This document shows positions 1-6,036 of a DNA stretch of 18,275 nucleotides, piece after piece; position 1 is the stretch's first letter; each line of letters starts with the position of its first letter. A program made the position numbers and the translations under genes. The stretch is from positions 1 to 18,275 of the forward strand of contig JAUQYB010000025.1 of the NCBI GenBank assembly GCA_030837825.1, read 5' to 3'. Below the pieces are notes generated by a model. That model had not been told where the DNA came from and did no database searches. It saw nothing but the letters and a program-made list of their open reading frames with translations. Origin of the DNA: Albidovulum sp. Its GTDB lineage: Bacteria > Pseudomonadota > Alphaproteobacteria > Rhodobacterales > Rhodobacteraceae.

Positions 1-178
1 ACGCGCGCACCTGCCTTCCTGTCGCTGCCCGGAATCCTAGTCGCCCCCGCGGCGAAGGCAAGGGCTCCGGCCGCGCCAGCTTACGAAGAATTCGTTTGAC
101 AGCAAACAAAACCCGCCGCGTAATTGGCGGTGGCGACAGGAGGGCGCACACGGACGTGGCGCCGACGGAGGCCCGGCG
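1..178. promoter_or_regulatory. Upstream region of the UPF0280 gene, probably a divergent promoter region
   Basis: No gene is supported in these 178 bases. Reading rightward there is a consensus -35 TTGACA at 96-101, a 17-base gap and CGTAAT (119-124, 4 of 6 matches to TATAAT), then GGAGG at 167-171 for the gene starting at 179. The inverted repeat GTTTG-ACAG-CAAAC (94-107) overlaps the -35. On the minus strand an AGGAAGG ribosome-site-like sequence (20 down to 14) hints at a leftward gene starting at or just beyond the left edge. That gene is inferred only. Confidence 0.5.
87..106 (-). promoter_or_regulatory. Candidate operator, copy 1 (TTTG-N4-CAAA element)
   Basis: Minus-strand reading TTTGCTGTCAAACGAATTCT. 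It shares 16 of 20 positions with the element at 2929-2948 in front of the enamidase-like gene. The dyad overlaps the -35 hexamer of the rightward promoter, the usual position for repression. The cognate regulator is unknown; it could be encoded outside the window. Confidence 0.5.
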
Positions 179-1084
179 ATGCAGGCGACAGGCGCAAGCG
201 GCGGGACGGCCGGACCGCGGGGCTGGGCGGAGGCCCGCAGCGCGGAGGGGCGGCTGCGCCTCCTCCACGGCCCGATCGACCTGATCCTCGACCTCTCCGG
301 CCCGGCGGCGGAGGTGGCCGCGGCCGAGGCCGCCGCGCGGCGGGCCTTCACCGGGCTGCTCGAGACGCTGGTTGCCGAACTGGCCCTGCTGCGGACCGGC
401 GTGACGCCGGCCTCGCCGGACCCCGACGGGCCGGTGGCGCGGCGGATGATGGCGGCGGTGCGCCCCCATGCGGCGCTGTTCGTCACGCCGATGGCCGCGG
501 TCGCAGGCGCGGTGGCCGACCACATGCTCGCCGCCATCCGCGATGCCGCCGATCTTCGCCGGGCGATGGTGAACAACGGCGGCGACATCGCGCTCCACCT
601 CGCGCCGGGGCAAGGCTGCCGCATCGGCATCCACGACCATGTCCACTTCGGCCGCCTCGCCGGCGTGGTTGGGATCGCCGCCGCCGACGGCATCGGCGGC
701 ATCGCCACCAGCGGCTGGCGGGGGCGCAGCCATTCGCTCGGCATCGCCGACGCTGTGACGGTGCTTGCCGCCACCGCGGCGGAGGCCGATGCCGCCGCGA
801 CGATGGTTGCCAATGCGGTGGACCTGCCCGGATCGCCGCTCGTCGCCCGCCGCCCGGCGCGCGAGCTTGCCCCCGACAGCGACCTCGGCGACCGGCCGGT
901 GACGATTGACGTGGGCCCGCTGCCGCCGGCCGAGGCGGCGCGCGCGCTCGACCGGGGCGCGGCCCATGCCCGCAGCCTGCTCGACCGCGGCCTGATCCGC
1001 GCCGCCTTCCTCGTCCTCGACGGGCAGGGCCGCAGCGTCGGCCGCGCCGAAACCATCCCCCTTCCGCAAGGAGATGCAGCATGA
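179..1084 (+). CDS. UPF0280 family protein (ApbE-like fold)
   Basis: A protein of 301 residues with the UPF0280 signature blocks: FVTPMAAVAGAVAD at about 101-114, VNNGGDIAL at 131-139, and a GIATSG...HSLGIADAVTVLA block at 174-197. The NGGD and ATSG..HSLG blocks recall ApbE, the FAD:protein FMN transferase, and as far as I recall UPF0280 structures belong to the ApbE-like superfamily. No reaction is established for the family. The start is set by GGAGG at 167-171, seven bases upstream. Its stop overlaps the next start (ATGA at 1081-1084), so the two are translationally coupled. The enamidase-like gene close by suggests a helper or flavinylation-like role in breakdown of an N-heterocycle, which is inference. 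Confidence in the family is high, in the function low. Confidence 0.85.
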   Translation: MQATGASGGTAGPRGWAEARSAEGRLRLLHGPIDLILDLSGPAAEVAAAEAAARRAFTGLLETLVAELALLRTGVTPASPDPDGPVARRMMAAVRPHAALFVTPMAAVAGAVADHMLAAIRDAADLRRAMVNNGGDIALHLAPGQGCRIGIHDHVHFGRLAGVVGIAAADGIGGIATSGWRGRSHSLGIADAVTVLAATAAEADAAATMVANAVDLPGSPLVARRPARELAPDSDLGDRPVTIDVGPLPPAEAARALDRGAAHARSLLDRGLIRAAFLVLDGQGRSVGRAETIPLPQGDAA

Positions 1085-1668
1085 CAATCGCGAAGATCCG
1101 CAAGCTCGTGACCGTGGTCGAGGAGGTGCGGACCGAGATGGGCCGGCCGGTCAGCCCGCCCGCCCGCCGCGCCGCCGCCATCGCGGTGATCGAGAACCCC
1201 CACGCCGGGCGCTACGTCGAGGACCTCGAGGAACTGATGGCGATCGGCGAGGAACTGGGCGGCATCCTCGGCGAGGCCGCAGTCAGGGCGCTCGGCATCC
1301 GGCCCGATCAGGCGCAGGGCTACGGCAAGGCCGCGCTCGTCGGCGCGGAGGGAGAGCTGGAACACGCCGCGGCGATCCTGCATCCCCGGCTCGGCAAGCC
1401 CCTGCGCGCGGCGGTGGAGAAGGGCGCGGCGCTGGTGCCGTCGAACAAGAAGCGCGGGCCGATGGGCCACCCGCTCGACATCCCGCTCGGCCACAAGGAC
1501 GCAGCCTATGTGCGCTCGCATTTCGATGGGATGGAGGTCAGCGTCAACGACGCCCCGGCCCCCGGCGAAATCCTCGTCGCCGTCGCGGTGACCGACTCGG
1601 GCCGGCCGCTGCCGCGCGTCGGCGGGCTCCGCCACGAAGAGGCGGAGGGCAAGGACGGGCTGCGGTAG
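1081..1668 (+). CDS. Amino acid synthesis family protein (DUF1185)
   Basis: A protein of 195 residues matching the DUF1185/AA_synth family: AVIENPHAGRY at 35-45, a GKAALVG...ELEHAAAILHP block at 82-102, and SNKKRGPMG at 121-129. The family name is historical and I know of no firmly assigned reaction. There is no signal peptide or membrane segment, so it is cytoplasmic. AAGGAG at 1068-1073 sits seven bases before the start, inside the end of the UPF0280 gene, and the start overlaps that gene by four bases. The stop (1666-1668) lies 20 bases from the stop of the convergent enamidase-like gene. Pairing of UPF0280 and DUF1185 beside an amidohydrolase points to one catabolic unit (inference). Confidence 0.85.
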   Translation: MTIAKIRKLVTVVEEVRTEMGRPVSPPARRAAAIAVIENPHAGRYVEDLEELMAIGEELGGILGEAAVRALGIRPDQAQGYGKAALVGAEGELEHAAAILHPRLGKPLRAAVEKGAALVPSNKKRGPMGHPLDIPLGHKDAAYVRSHFDGMEVSVNDAPAPGEILVAVAVTDSGRPLPRVGGLRHEEAEGKDGLR

Positions 1669-1676
1669 CGCCCGTC
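1654..1676. terminator. Possible bidirectional terminator hairpin at the convergent gene ends
   Basis: GACGGGC (1654-1660) pairs perfectly with GCCCGTC (1670-1676) across a nine-base loop that contains the TAG stop of the DUF1185 gene. It lies at the 20-base gap between convergent genes. There is no T tract on either side, so intrinsic termination is uncertain; it could instead be an mRNA 3'-end stabiliser. Confidence 0.3.
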
Positions 1677-1688
1677 TGCCGCCGCCCC

Positions 1689-2885
1689 TCAGCCGGTGAC
1701 GATCTCCGGCACCCGCGCGGCGGGGGGCGTGTTGCGGCTGCGGGTGGTGCGGACGATGCCGTCGATCACCGTCATGCCGACGCCGGGCAGGTTGCCCTGG
1801 CGCACCGAGCCGAGCATGGTTCCCCCCGGCGCATGCTGGGCCATGTCGATCAGTACGAAATCGGCCGCCCGGCCCGGCTCGATGATGCCGCAGTCGAGGT
1901 CGCGCATCCTCGCGGTGTTGCCGGTGGCAAAGCAGAAGGCGATCTCGGGCGGCACGTCGCCGAGCGAGGAGAGCATCGCCACCATCCGCAGGATGCCCAA
2001 GGGCTGCACCCCGGAACCCGCCGGCGCGTCGGTGCCGAGGATCACCCGCTCGGGCTGGCCAAGCTCGAAGGCCGTCCGCATTGCCAGAAGCCCGGCGCGT
2101 TCGTTGCCGTTGTGGACGATCTCGATCCCCCTGAGGCAGCTTTCGCAAAGGCAGGTGATCTGGTCGTCGGGAAGTGCGGTATGGCCGCCGTTGATATGGC
2201 CGATGATGTCGGCATCGGCCTCCAGCACCACGTCCTTGTCGATCAGGCCCGAGCCGGGGATCGAGGGCCCGCCGGTGTGGATCGTCGACTGAATGCCGTA
2301 TTTCCTCGCCCATTTCACCATCTGCGCCGCGGTCTCGCCCGCCTTGACCGAACCGAGCCCGACCTCGCCCAGAAGCCTGACGCCGGCCGCCGCGAGGTCG
2401 CGGAAATCGTCCTCGACCATGCCCTCCTCGATCACCGGGGCGCCGGAATGGACCTTGACGCCCGAGGGGCGGAAGTTCTCGTACCAGCGCTGGCTTGCGA
2501 TCGCCATCGCCTTCAGCCCGACGATGTCTCGCGGCCGGCCGGGGGCATGGACCTCGCCCGCCGAGATCATCGTGGTGACGCCGCCGTGCAGGCAGGAGTC
2601 GATCCAGTTGAGCTGCTGCTGGCGCGGCGTGTAGTCGCCGATCACCGGGTGGACATGGCTGTCGATCAGGCCGGGGCAGAGGGTGACGCCCTTGGCATCG
2701 ACGATCGTCGTCGCCCGGTCGGTGTCGAGGTCCTTCCCGTAGCCCACTGCGGCGATGCGGTCGCCCTCGCAGACGACGCAGTCGCCATCGATCAGCGGTT
2801 CCTCGATCCGGCCCGAGAGAATCTGGCCGATGTTGCGGATGACGAGCTTGGTCTTGCCGGTCGGGGCGGGGGCGGCTTCGGCCAT
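1689..2885 (-). CDS. Enamidase-like amidohydrolase (6-oxo-1,4,5,6-tetrahydronicotinate enamidase family)
   Basis: A cytoplasmic amidohydrolase-superfamily enzyme of 398 residues, close in length to the Eubacterium barkeri nicotinate-pathway enamidase. Visible metal-site residues are HVH (His77, His79), a probable bridging Glu174 in LGEVGLG, His203 in IHTGG, His230 in GHINGG, and the catalytic Asp286 in GTDAPAG. The stretches DYTPRQ, LHGGVTTMISAG and the C-terminal SRNTPPA resemble enamidase as I remember it more than hydantoinase or imidazolonepropionase. Enamidase hydrolyses the cyclic enamide 6-oxotetrahydronicotinate to 2-formylglutarate. No 6-hydroxynicotinate reductase or other pathway enzyme is in view, so the true substrate may be another cyclic enamide or lactam. 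The start is supported by GAGAGG five bases upstream. The promoter region holds the second copy of the shared palindromic element. Confidence 0.8.
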   Translation of the reverse strand: MAEAAPAPTGKTKLVIRNIGQILSGRIEEPLIDGDCVVCEGDRIAAVGYGKDLDTDRATTIVDAKGVTLCPGLIDSHVHPVIGDYTPRQQQLNWIDSCLHGGVTTMISAGEVHAPGRPRDIVGLKAMAIASQRWYENFRPSGVKVHSGAPVIEEGMVEDDFRDLAAAGVRLLGEVGLGSVKAGETAAQMVKWARKYGIQSTIHTGGPSIPGSGLIDKDVVLEADADIIGHINGGHTALPDDQITCLCESCLRGIEIVHNGNERAGLLAMRTAFELGQPERVILGTDAPAGSGVQPLGILRMVAMLSSLGDVPPEIAFCFATGNTARMRDLDCGIIEPGRAADFVLIDMAQHAPGGTMLGSVRQGNLPGVGMTVIDGIVRTTRSRNTPPAARVPEIVTG

Positions 2886-2928
2886 AAGAGCCTCTCGATG
2901 CAGGTGTCGGATGCCGGGATCGTCCCAC

Positions 2929-2950
2929 AGAATTCATTTGCGCGCAAATG
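2929..2950 (-). promoter_or_regulatory. Candidate operator, copy 2: perfect 16-bp palindrome before the enamidase-like gene
   Basis: CATTTGCGCGCAAATG at 2935-2950 is a perfect palindrome about 50 bases upstream of the enamidase-like start and between that gene and the end of the DeoR gene. Together with the flanking GAATTCT it matches the element at 87-106 in 16 of 20 positions. Its position suggests the enamidase-like gene has its own regulated promoter rather than only reading through from the DeoR gene. A clear -10 is not visible. Confidence 0.55.
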
Positions 2951-2990
2951 TTTTGGGCGAAGCCGTGCGGGGCCGGCCCGGGTGGGCGGC

Positions 2991-3746
2991 CTAGCCTGCG
3001 AGGACGAGCCGCGCACCCGCCCCGGCGAGCCGGTCGGCGAGAGCGGCATCAGGGGTGCGGTCGGTGACGATCTCGTCGACCTCGTCGAATCCCGCCACCG
3101 CGATCAGCCCCCGGCGGCCGAACTTGCTGTGGTCGGTCACCACCACCCGGCGTTCGCCGCGCGACAGCACCAGGCGGGCGAATTCCGCTTCTTCCAGAGC
3201 ATAGTCCATCACGCCCGCCTGATCGACCGCGCCGACCGAGATGATCGCGTGGTGCACCGCGAACTGGGCGATGAAGTCGAGCGCCGACTTGCCGAATGCG
3301 GCCCCCGAATCCGACCTCAATTCGCCCCCCGCCATGTAGACGCGGTTGCCGTTCACCGTGGCCAGCGTTCGGGCGATGTCTGAGGAATTGGTCACCACCG
3401 TCAGGCGGCGGTGGCGCATCAGTTCGCGGGCGACGAAGCTCGTCGTCGTGCCGGTGTCGAACATCACCGATTCGCCGTCGCGGATCGTCGCGGCGGCGGC
3501 GCGGGCGATGGCCCGCTTGGCCTCGGCGTTCTCGCGCATCCGTTTCTGGAACGGCGCCTCGCCGATGCGCCCCGCCAGCCCCACCGCGCCGTGGATGCGC
3601 ACCAGCGTTCCCGCCTCGGTCAGGGGCTTCACGTCGCGGCGCACGGTTTCGAGCGACACGCCGAGCCGCCCGGCGAGCGCCGAGATCGTCACCGCGCCCT
3701 CGGCTTCGAGGATTTCGAGGATGTCGGCGTGGCGTTTGGACAGCAT
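2991..3746 (-). CDS. DeoR-family transcriptional repressor
   Basis: A protein of 251 residues, the normal length for the family. An N-terminal DeoR winged helix (about 5-55) includes SALAGRLGVSLETVRRDVK. It is followed by a DeoRC sensor domain with FDTGTTT (96-102), TNSSDIA (119-125), and DHSKFGRRG (205-213). The sensor of DeoR proteins is related to phosphosugar isomerases and usually binds a phosphorylated metabolite. An in-frame extension upstream to 3866 exists, but it would cover the promoter and its residues are unlike the family. The start at 3746 has CCGGAG six bases upstream and a good -35/-10 pair just outside it. It is divergent from the betaine-transporter/demethylase operon and is its likely local regulator, with a product of the operon's kinases as possible inducer (inference). 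Confidence 0.9.
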   Translation of the reverse strand: MLSKRHADILEILEAEGAVTISALAGRLGVSLETVRRDVKPLTEAGTLVRIHGAVGLAGRIGEAPFQKRMRENAEAKRAIARAAAATIRDGESVMFDTGTTTSFVARELMRHRRLTVVTNSSDIARTLATVNGNRVYMAGGELRSDSGAAFGKSALDFIAQFAVHHAIISVGAVDQAGVMDYALEEAEFARLVLSRGERRVVVTDHSKFGRRGLIAVAGFDEVDEIVTDRTPDAALADRLAGAGARLVLAG

Positions 3747-3771
3747 GGCGCGCGCTCCGGGGATTGCGGTT

Positions 3772-3800
3772 ATCTTAGGCGCTGGAGGGAGGTTGCGCAA
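3772..3800 (-). promoter_or_regulatory. Predicted promoter of the DeoR gene
   Basis: On the minus strand TTGCGC (3800-3795), a 17-base spacer, and TAAGAT (3777-3772) give a sigma-70-like promoter. It would start transcription about 20 bases before the start codon at 3746, which also argues against the longer reading frame. Confidence 0.5.
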
Positions 3801-3828
3801 TATTCGGGCGGGATACGGGCATGTAATG

Positions 3829-3856
3829 CACAAAAAACCACAAATCCGGATTGACG
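3829..3856 (+). promoter_or_regulatory. Candidate operator/promoter region of the transporter operon
   Basis: Within the 222-base divergent gap (3747-3968) lies its most AT-rich patch. It has two direct CACAAA repeats at 3829-3834 and 3839-3844 (one helical turn apart, TTTGTG on the other strand), then the perfect palindrome AATCCGGATT (3843-3852) running into a -35-like TTGACG (3851-3856). No good -10 is seen at the expected distance. Tandem repeats like these would suit a DeoR-type regulator, but this is inference. Confidence 0.35.
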
Positions 3857-3968
3857 GAATCGGCAACTTCGGCCCAACCTTGACCGAGCGGCGGGGCAGG
3901 GCGCGGCGCGCGCGCCCCCGACCACCGTCCGTGCGACCGGCCCGGCCGGCATGAACAGGGGGTTCACC

Positions 3969-4928
3969 ATGTCAAGGAAGACCGGACTTTTCATCCGCGG
4001 CCTCGCGGCCTCTGCGCTCGCGCTGGCGGCGGGGGCGGCGGGGGCGCAGGATTCCTCCGATCCGATCAAGCTGACGCTTCACGATTGGACCGGCCAGCTC
4101 ATCACCACCCACATCATGGGCGAGGTGCTTAAGAAGGCCGGCAACAACATCGAATATGTGCAGGCCGACTATCTGGCGCAGTTCGCCGGTCTGGAGACGG
4201 GGGACCTGCACGTGGCGATGGAGATGTGGGAAACCACCGGGCGCGATGCGATGGACGCCTCCACCGCGACCGGCAAGACCGAGGTCTTCGGCGCGACCGG
4301 AATGAAGGCCAAGGAGGAATGGTGGTATCCGTCCTACATGAAGGAGAAATGCCCCGGCCTGCCGAACTGGGAGGCGTTGAAGGACCCGGCCTGCGCCGAG
4401 GCCTTCTCCACCGCCGAAACCGCCCCGAAGGGGCGCTATCTCGGCGGGCCGGTGACCTGGGGCGGGTTCGATGACGAACGGGTCGAGGCGCTGGAGCTGC
4501 CGTTCGAGGTGATCCATGCCGGCACCGACGGCGCGCTCTTTGCAGAGCTGGAAAGCGCCTACCAGCGGCAGGCGCCGATCATGCTGTGGATCTACGCGCC
4601 GCACTGGTCGCAGGTGAAATACGAGGGCGAATGGGTCGAATTCCCCGAATACACGCCCGAATGCTACAGCGACCCGGCCTGGGGCAGCAATCCGGACATG
4701 GCCTATGACTGCGGCAAGCCCTATGGCGAGATCTGGAAGGTTGGCTGGGCGGGCGTGAAGGACAAGTGGCCCGGCGCCTACAACGCCATCAAGGCCTTCA
4801 CGCTCGACAATGCCGAGATGGGGGCGATGATCGCCGAGGTGGACCTGAACGGCAAGACCGTGGATGCGGTCACCGCCGACTGGATCGCCGCCAACGAGGC
4901 GCGCTGGAAGGGTTGGATCGGCCAGTAG
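3969..4928 (+). CDS. Glycine betaine/quaternary amine ABC transporter substrate-binding protein
   Basis: A periplasmic OpuAC/ProX-type binding protein of 319 residues. The Sec signal peptide (RKTG, then a hydrophobic Ala/Leu core) probably ends after AAGAAGA at residue 26. Aromatic residues that could form a cation-pi cage include Trp40 (HDWTGQ), Trp87 (MWETTGR), and WWYPSY at 118-123. Cys128, Cys142, Cys232 and Cys248 could form two disulfides. The start at 3969 is preferred over an in-frame ATG at 3951 because AGGGGG (3956-3961) is a ribosome site six bases before it and lies inside the longer version. It heads the operon with the ATPase and permease. The exact ligand (betaine, choline, carnitine, dimethylglycine or another methylated amine) cannot be read from the sequence. 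Confidence 0.9.
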   Translation: MSRKTGLFIRGLAASALALAAGAAGAQDSSDPIKLTLHDWTGQLITTHIMGEVLKKAGNNIEYVQADYLAQFAGLETGDLHVAMEMWETTGRDAMDASTATGKTEVFGATGMKAKEEWWYPSYMKEKCPGLPNWEALKDPACAEAFSTAETAPKGRYLGGPVTWGGFDDERVEALELPFEVIHAGTDGALFAELESAYQRQAPIMLWIYAPHWSQVKYEGEWVEFPEYTPECYSDPAWGSNPDMAYDCGKPYGEIWKVGWAGVKDKWPGAYNAIKAFTLDNAEMGAMIAEVDLNGKTVDAVTADWIAANEARWKGWIGQ

Positions 4929-4954
4929 CACGCATCCCGCCTGAACTGGCGACC

Positions 4955-4977
4955 GCTGCCCGGCCCGGCCGGGCGGC
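4955..4977 (+). other. Strong intercistronic stem-loop between binding-protein and ATPase genes
   Basis: GCTGCCCGGC (4955-4964) pairs with GCCGGGCGGC (4968-4977) over a CCG loop: ten pairs including one G-U. No T tract follows. Such hairpins after a binding-protein gene often protect the upstream message and let the binding protein be made in excess over the membrane parts (known for other ABC operons; inferred here). The ATPase gene that follows has only a weak ribosome site. Confidence 0.5.
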
Positions 4978-5004
4978 ACCCACCCCTTCCGCCCCGCGAG
5001 CCCC

Positions 5005-6033
5005 ATGACCGACGCGCTTCGTTCGCCTTCGAAACTTGTCTGCCGCAACGTCTGGAAGCTGTTCGGCCCCCGAGCGGCCGAGACGCTCGCCGCCGTCGGG
5101 CCGGCGGCGGAGTCCGCGCGGCTTCAGGCGGCGGGGCTGGTGCCGGCGGTGCGCGATGTCAGCCTCGAGGTGGCCGAGGGGCAGATCTTTGTCATCATGG
5201 GGCTCTCGGGCTCGGGCAAGTCGACGCTCGTTCGCCTGATGTCGCGGCTGGTGGAGCCGACGGCGGGCGAGATCCTCTTCAACGGGCAGGACCTTCTCAC
5301 CGCGTCGGACCGCGAGATGGTGGAAATCCGCCGCCACAAGATGGGGATGGTGTTCCAGCACTTCGCGCTCCTGCCGCATCTGAGCGTGCTCGACAACGTC
5401 GCCTTCCCGCTGCACGTCCAGGGCGTGGCGCGGGCCGAGCGCGAGGAACGGGCGCGGCGGATGATCGCGCTCGTCGGTCTCTCGGGCCGCGAAGCTGCCT
5501 TTCCGCGCCAGTTGTCGGGCGGCCAGCAGCAGCGGGTCGGGATCGCCCGCTCGCTCGCGGTGGAGCCGGAGCTGTGGTTCCTCGACGAACCCTTCTCGGC
5601 GCTCGACCCGCTGATCCGGCGCGAGATGCAGGACGAGTTCGTCCGCCTGCAATCGGTGCTGAAGAAGACCATCGTCTTCATCACCCATGATTTCGACGAG
5701 GCGATCCGGCTGGCCGACCGCATCGCGATCATGAAGGACGGCGCGGTGGTGCAGGACGGCACGCCGGAGGAGATCGTGCTGAACCCGGCCACCGACTATG
5801 TGCGCGAGTTCACCCGTTCGGTGCCGAAGTCCAAGGTGGTGCGGGTGACGCGGGCGATGCGCCCGCCGGTGGGCGGCGCCCCCCTTGGCCGGATCGGCGC
5901 ACGCGCCACCGTCGCAGAGGCCGCGCCGCTTTTCCTCGAAGGGGAAGAGACCGTCGCGGTCACCGGCGAGGATGGCGCGGTCCTCGGCCATCTCCACCGC
6001 GACGACGTCGTGCGGCTGATGCTCGGGGGCTGA
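5005..6033 (+). CDS. Quaternary amine ABC transporter ATP-binding protein (ProV/OpuAA type)
   Basis: A protein of 342 residues with every ABC motif intact: Walker A GLSGSGKST (66-74), Q-loop Gln118 (MVFQHF), signature LSGGQQQR (170-177), Walker B LWFLDEP (190-196), and switch His228 (ITHDF). The N-terminal stretch with VWKLFG and the long insertion before the ABC core (about 20-48) are typical of ProV-like ATPases. After the core, about residues 285-342 look like a degenerate single CBS-like domain (ATVAEAAPLFLEG...VLGHLHRDDVVRLML), the region that senses ionic strength in OpuA-type systems. It powers uptake with the neighbouring binding protein and permease. The permease start follows its stop after three bases. 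Confidence 0.93.
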   Translation: MTDALRSPSKLVCRNVWKLFGPRAAETLAAVGPAAESARLQAAGLVPAVRDVSLEVAEGQIFVIMGLSGSGKSTLVRLMSRLVEPTAGEILFNGQDLLTASDREMVEIRRHKMGMVFQHFALLPHLSVLDNVAFPLHVQGVARAEREERARRMIALVGLSGREAAFPRQLSGGQQQRVGIARSLAVEPELWFLDEPFSALDPLIRREMQDEFVRLQSVLKKTIVFITHDFDEAIRLADRIAIMKDGAVVQDGTPEEIVLNPATDYVREFTRSVPKSKVVRVTRAMRPPVGGAPLGRIGARATVAEAAPLFLEGEETVAVTGEDGAVLGHLHRDDVVRLMLGG

Positions 6034-6036
6034 GAA

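Noticed and set aside
1074..3383. Open plus-strand frame of about 770 codons across the DUF1185, enamidase-like and DeoR genes
   Set aside because: It overlaps three recognised genes on both strands and shows no coherent protein family.
3747..3866. N-terminal extension of the DeoR protein to 3866
   Set aside because: It would run across a good promoter (3772-3800), and MLSKRHADIL at 3746 is the typical DeoR start with its own ribosome site.
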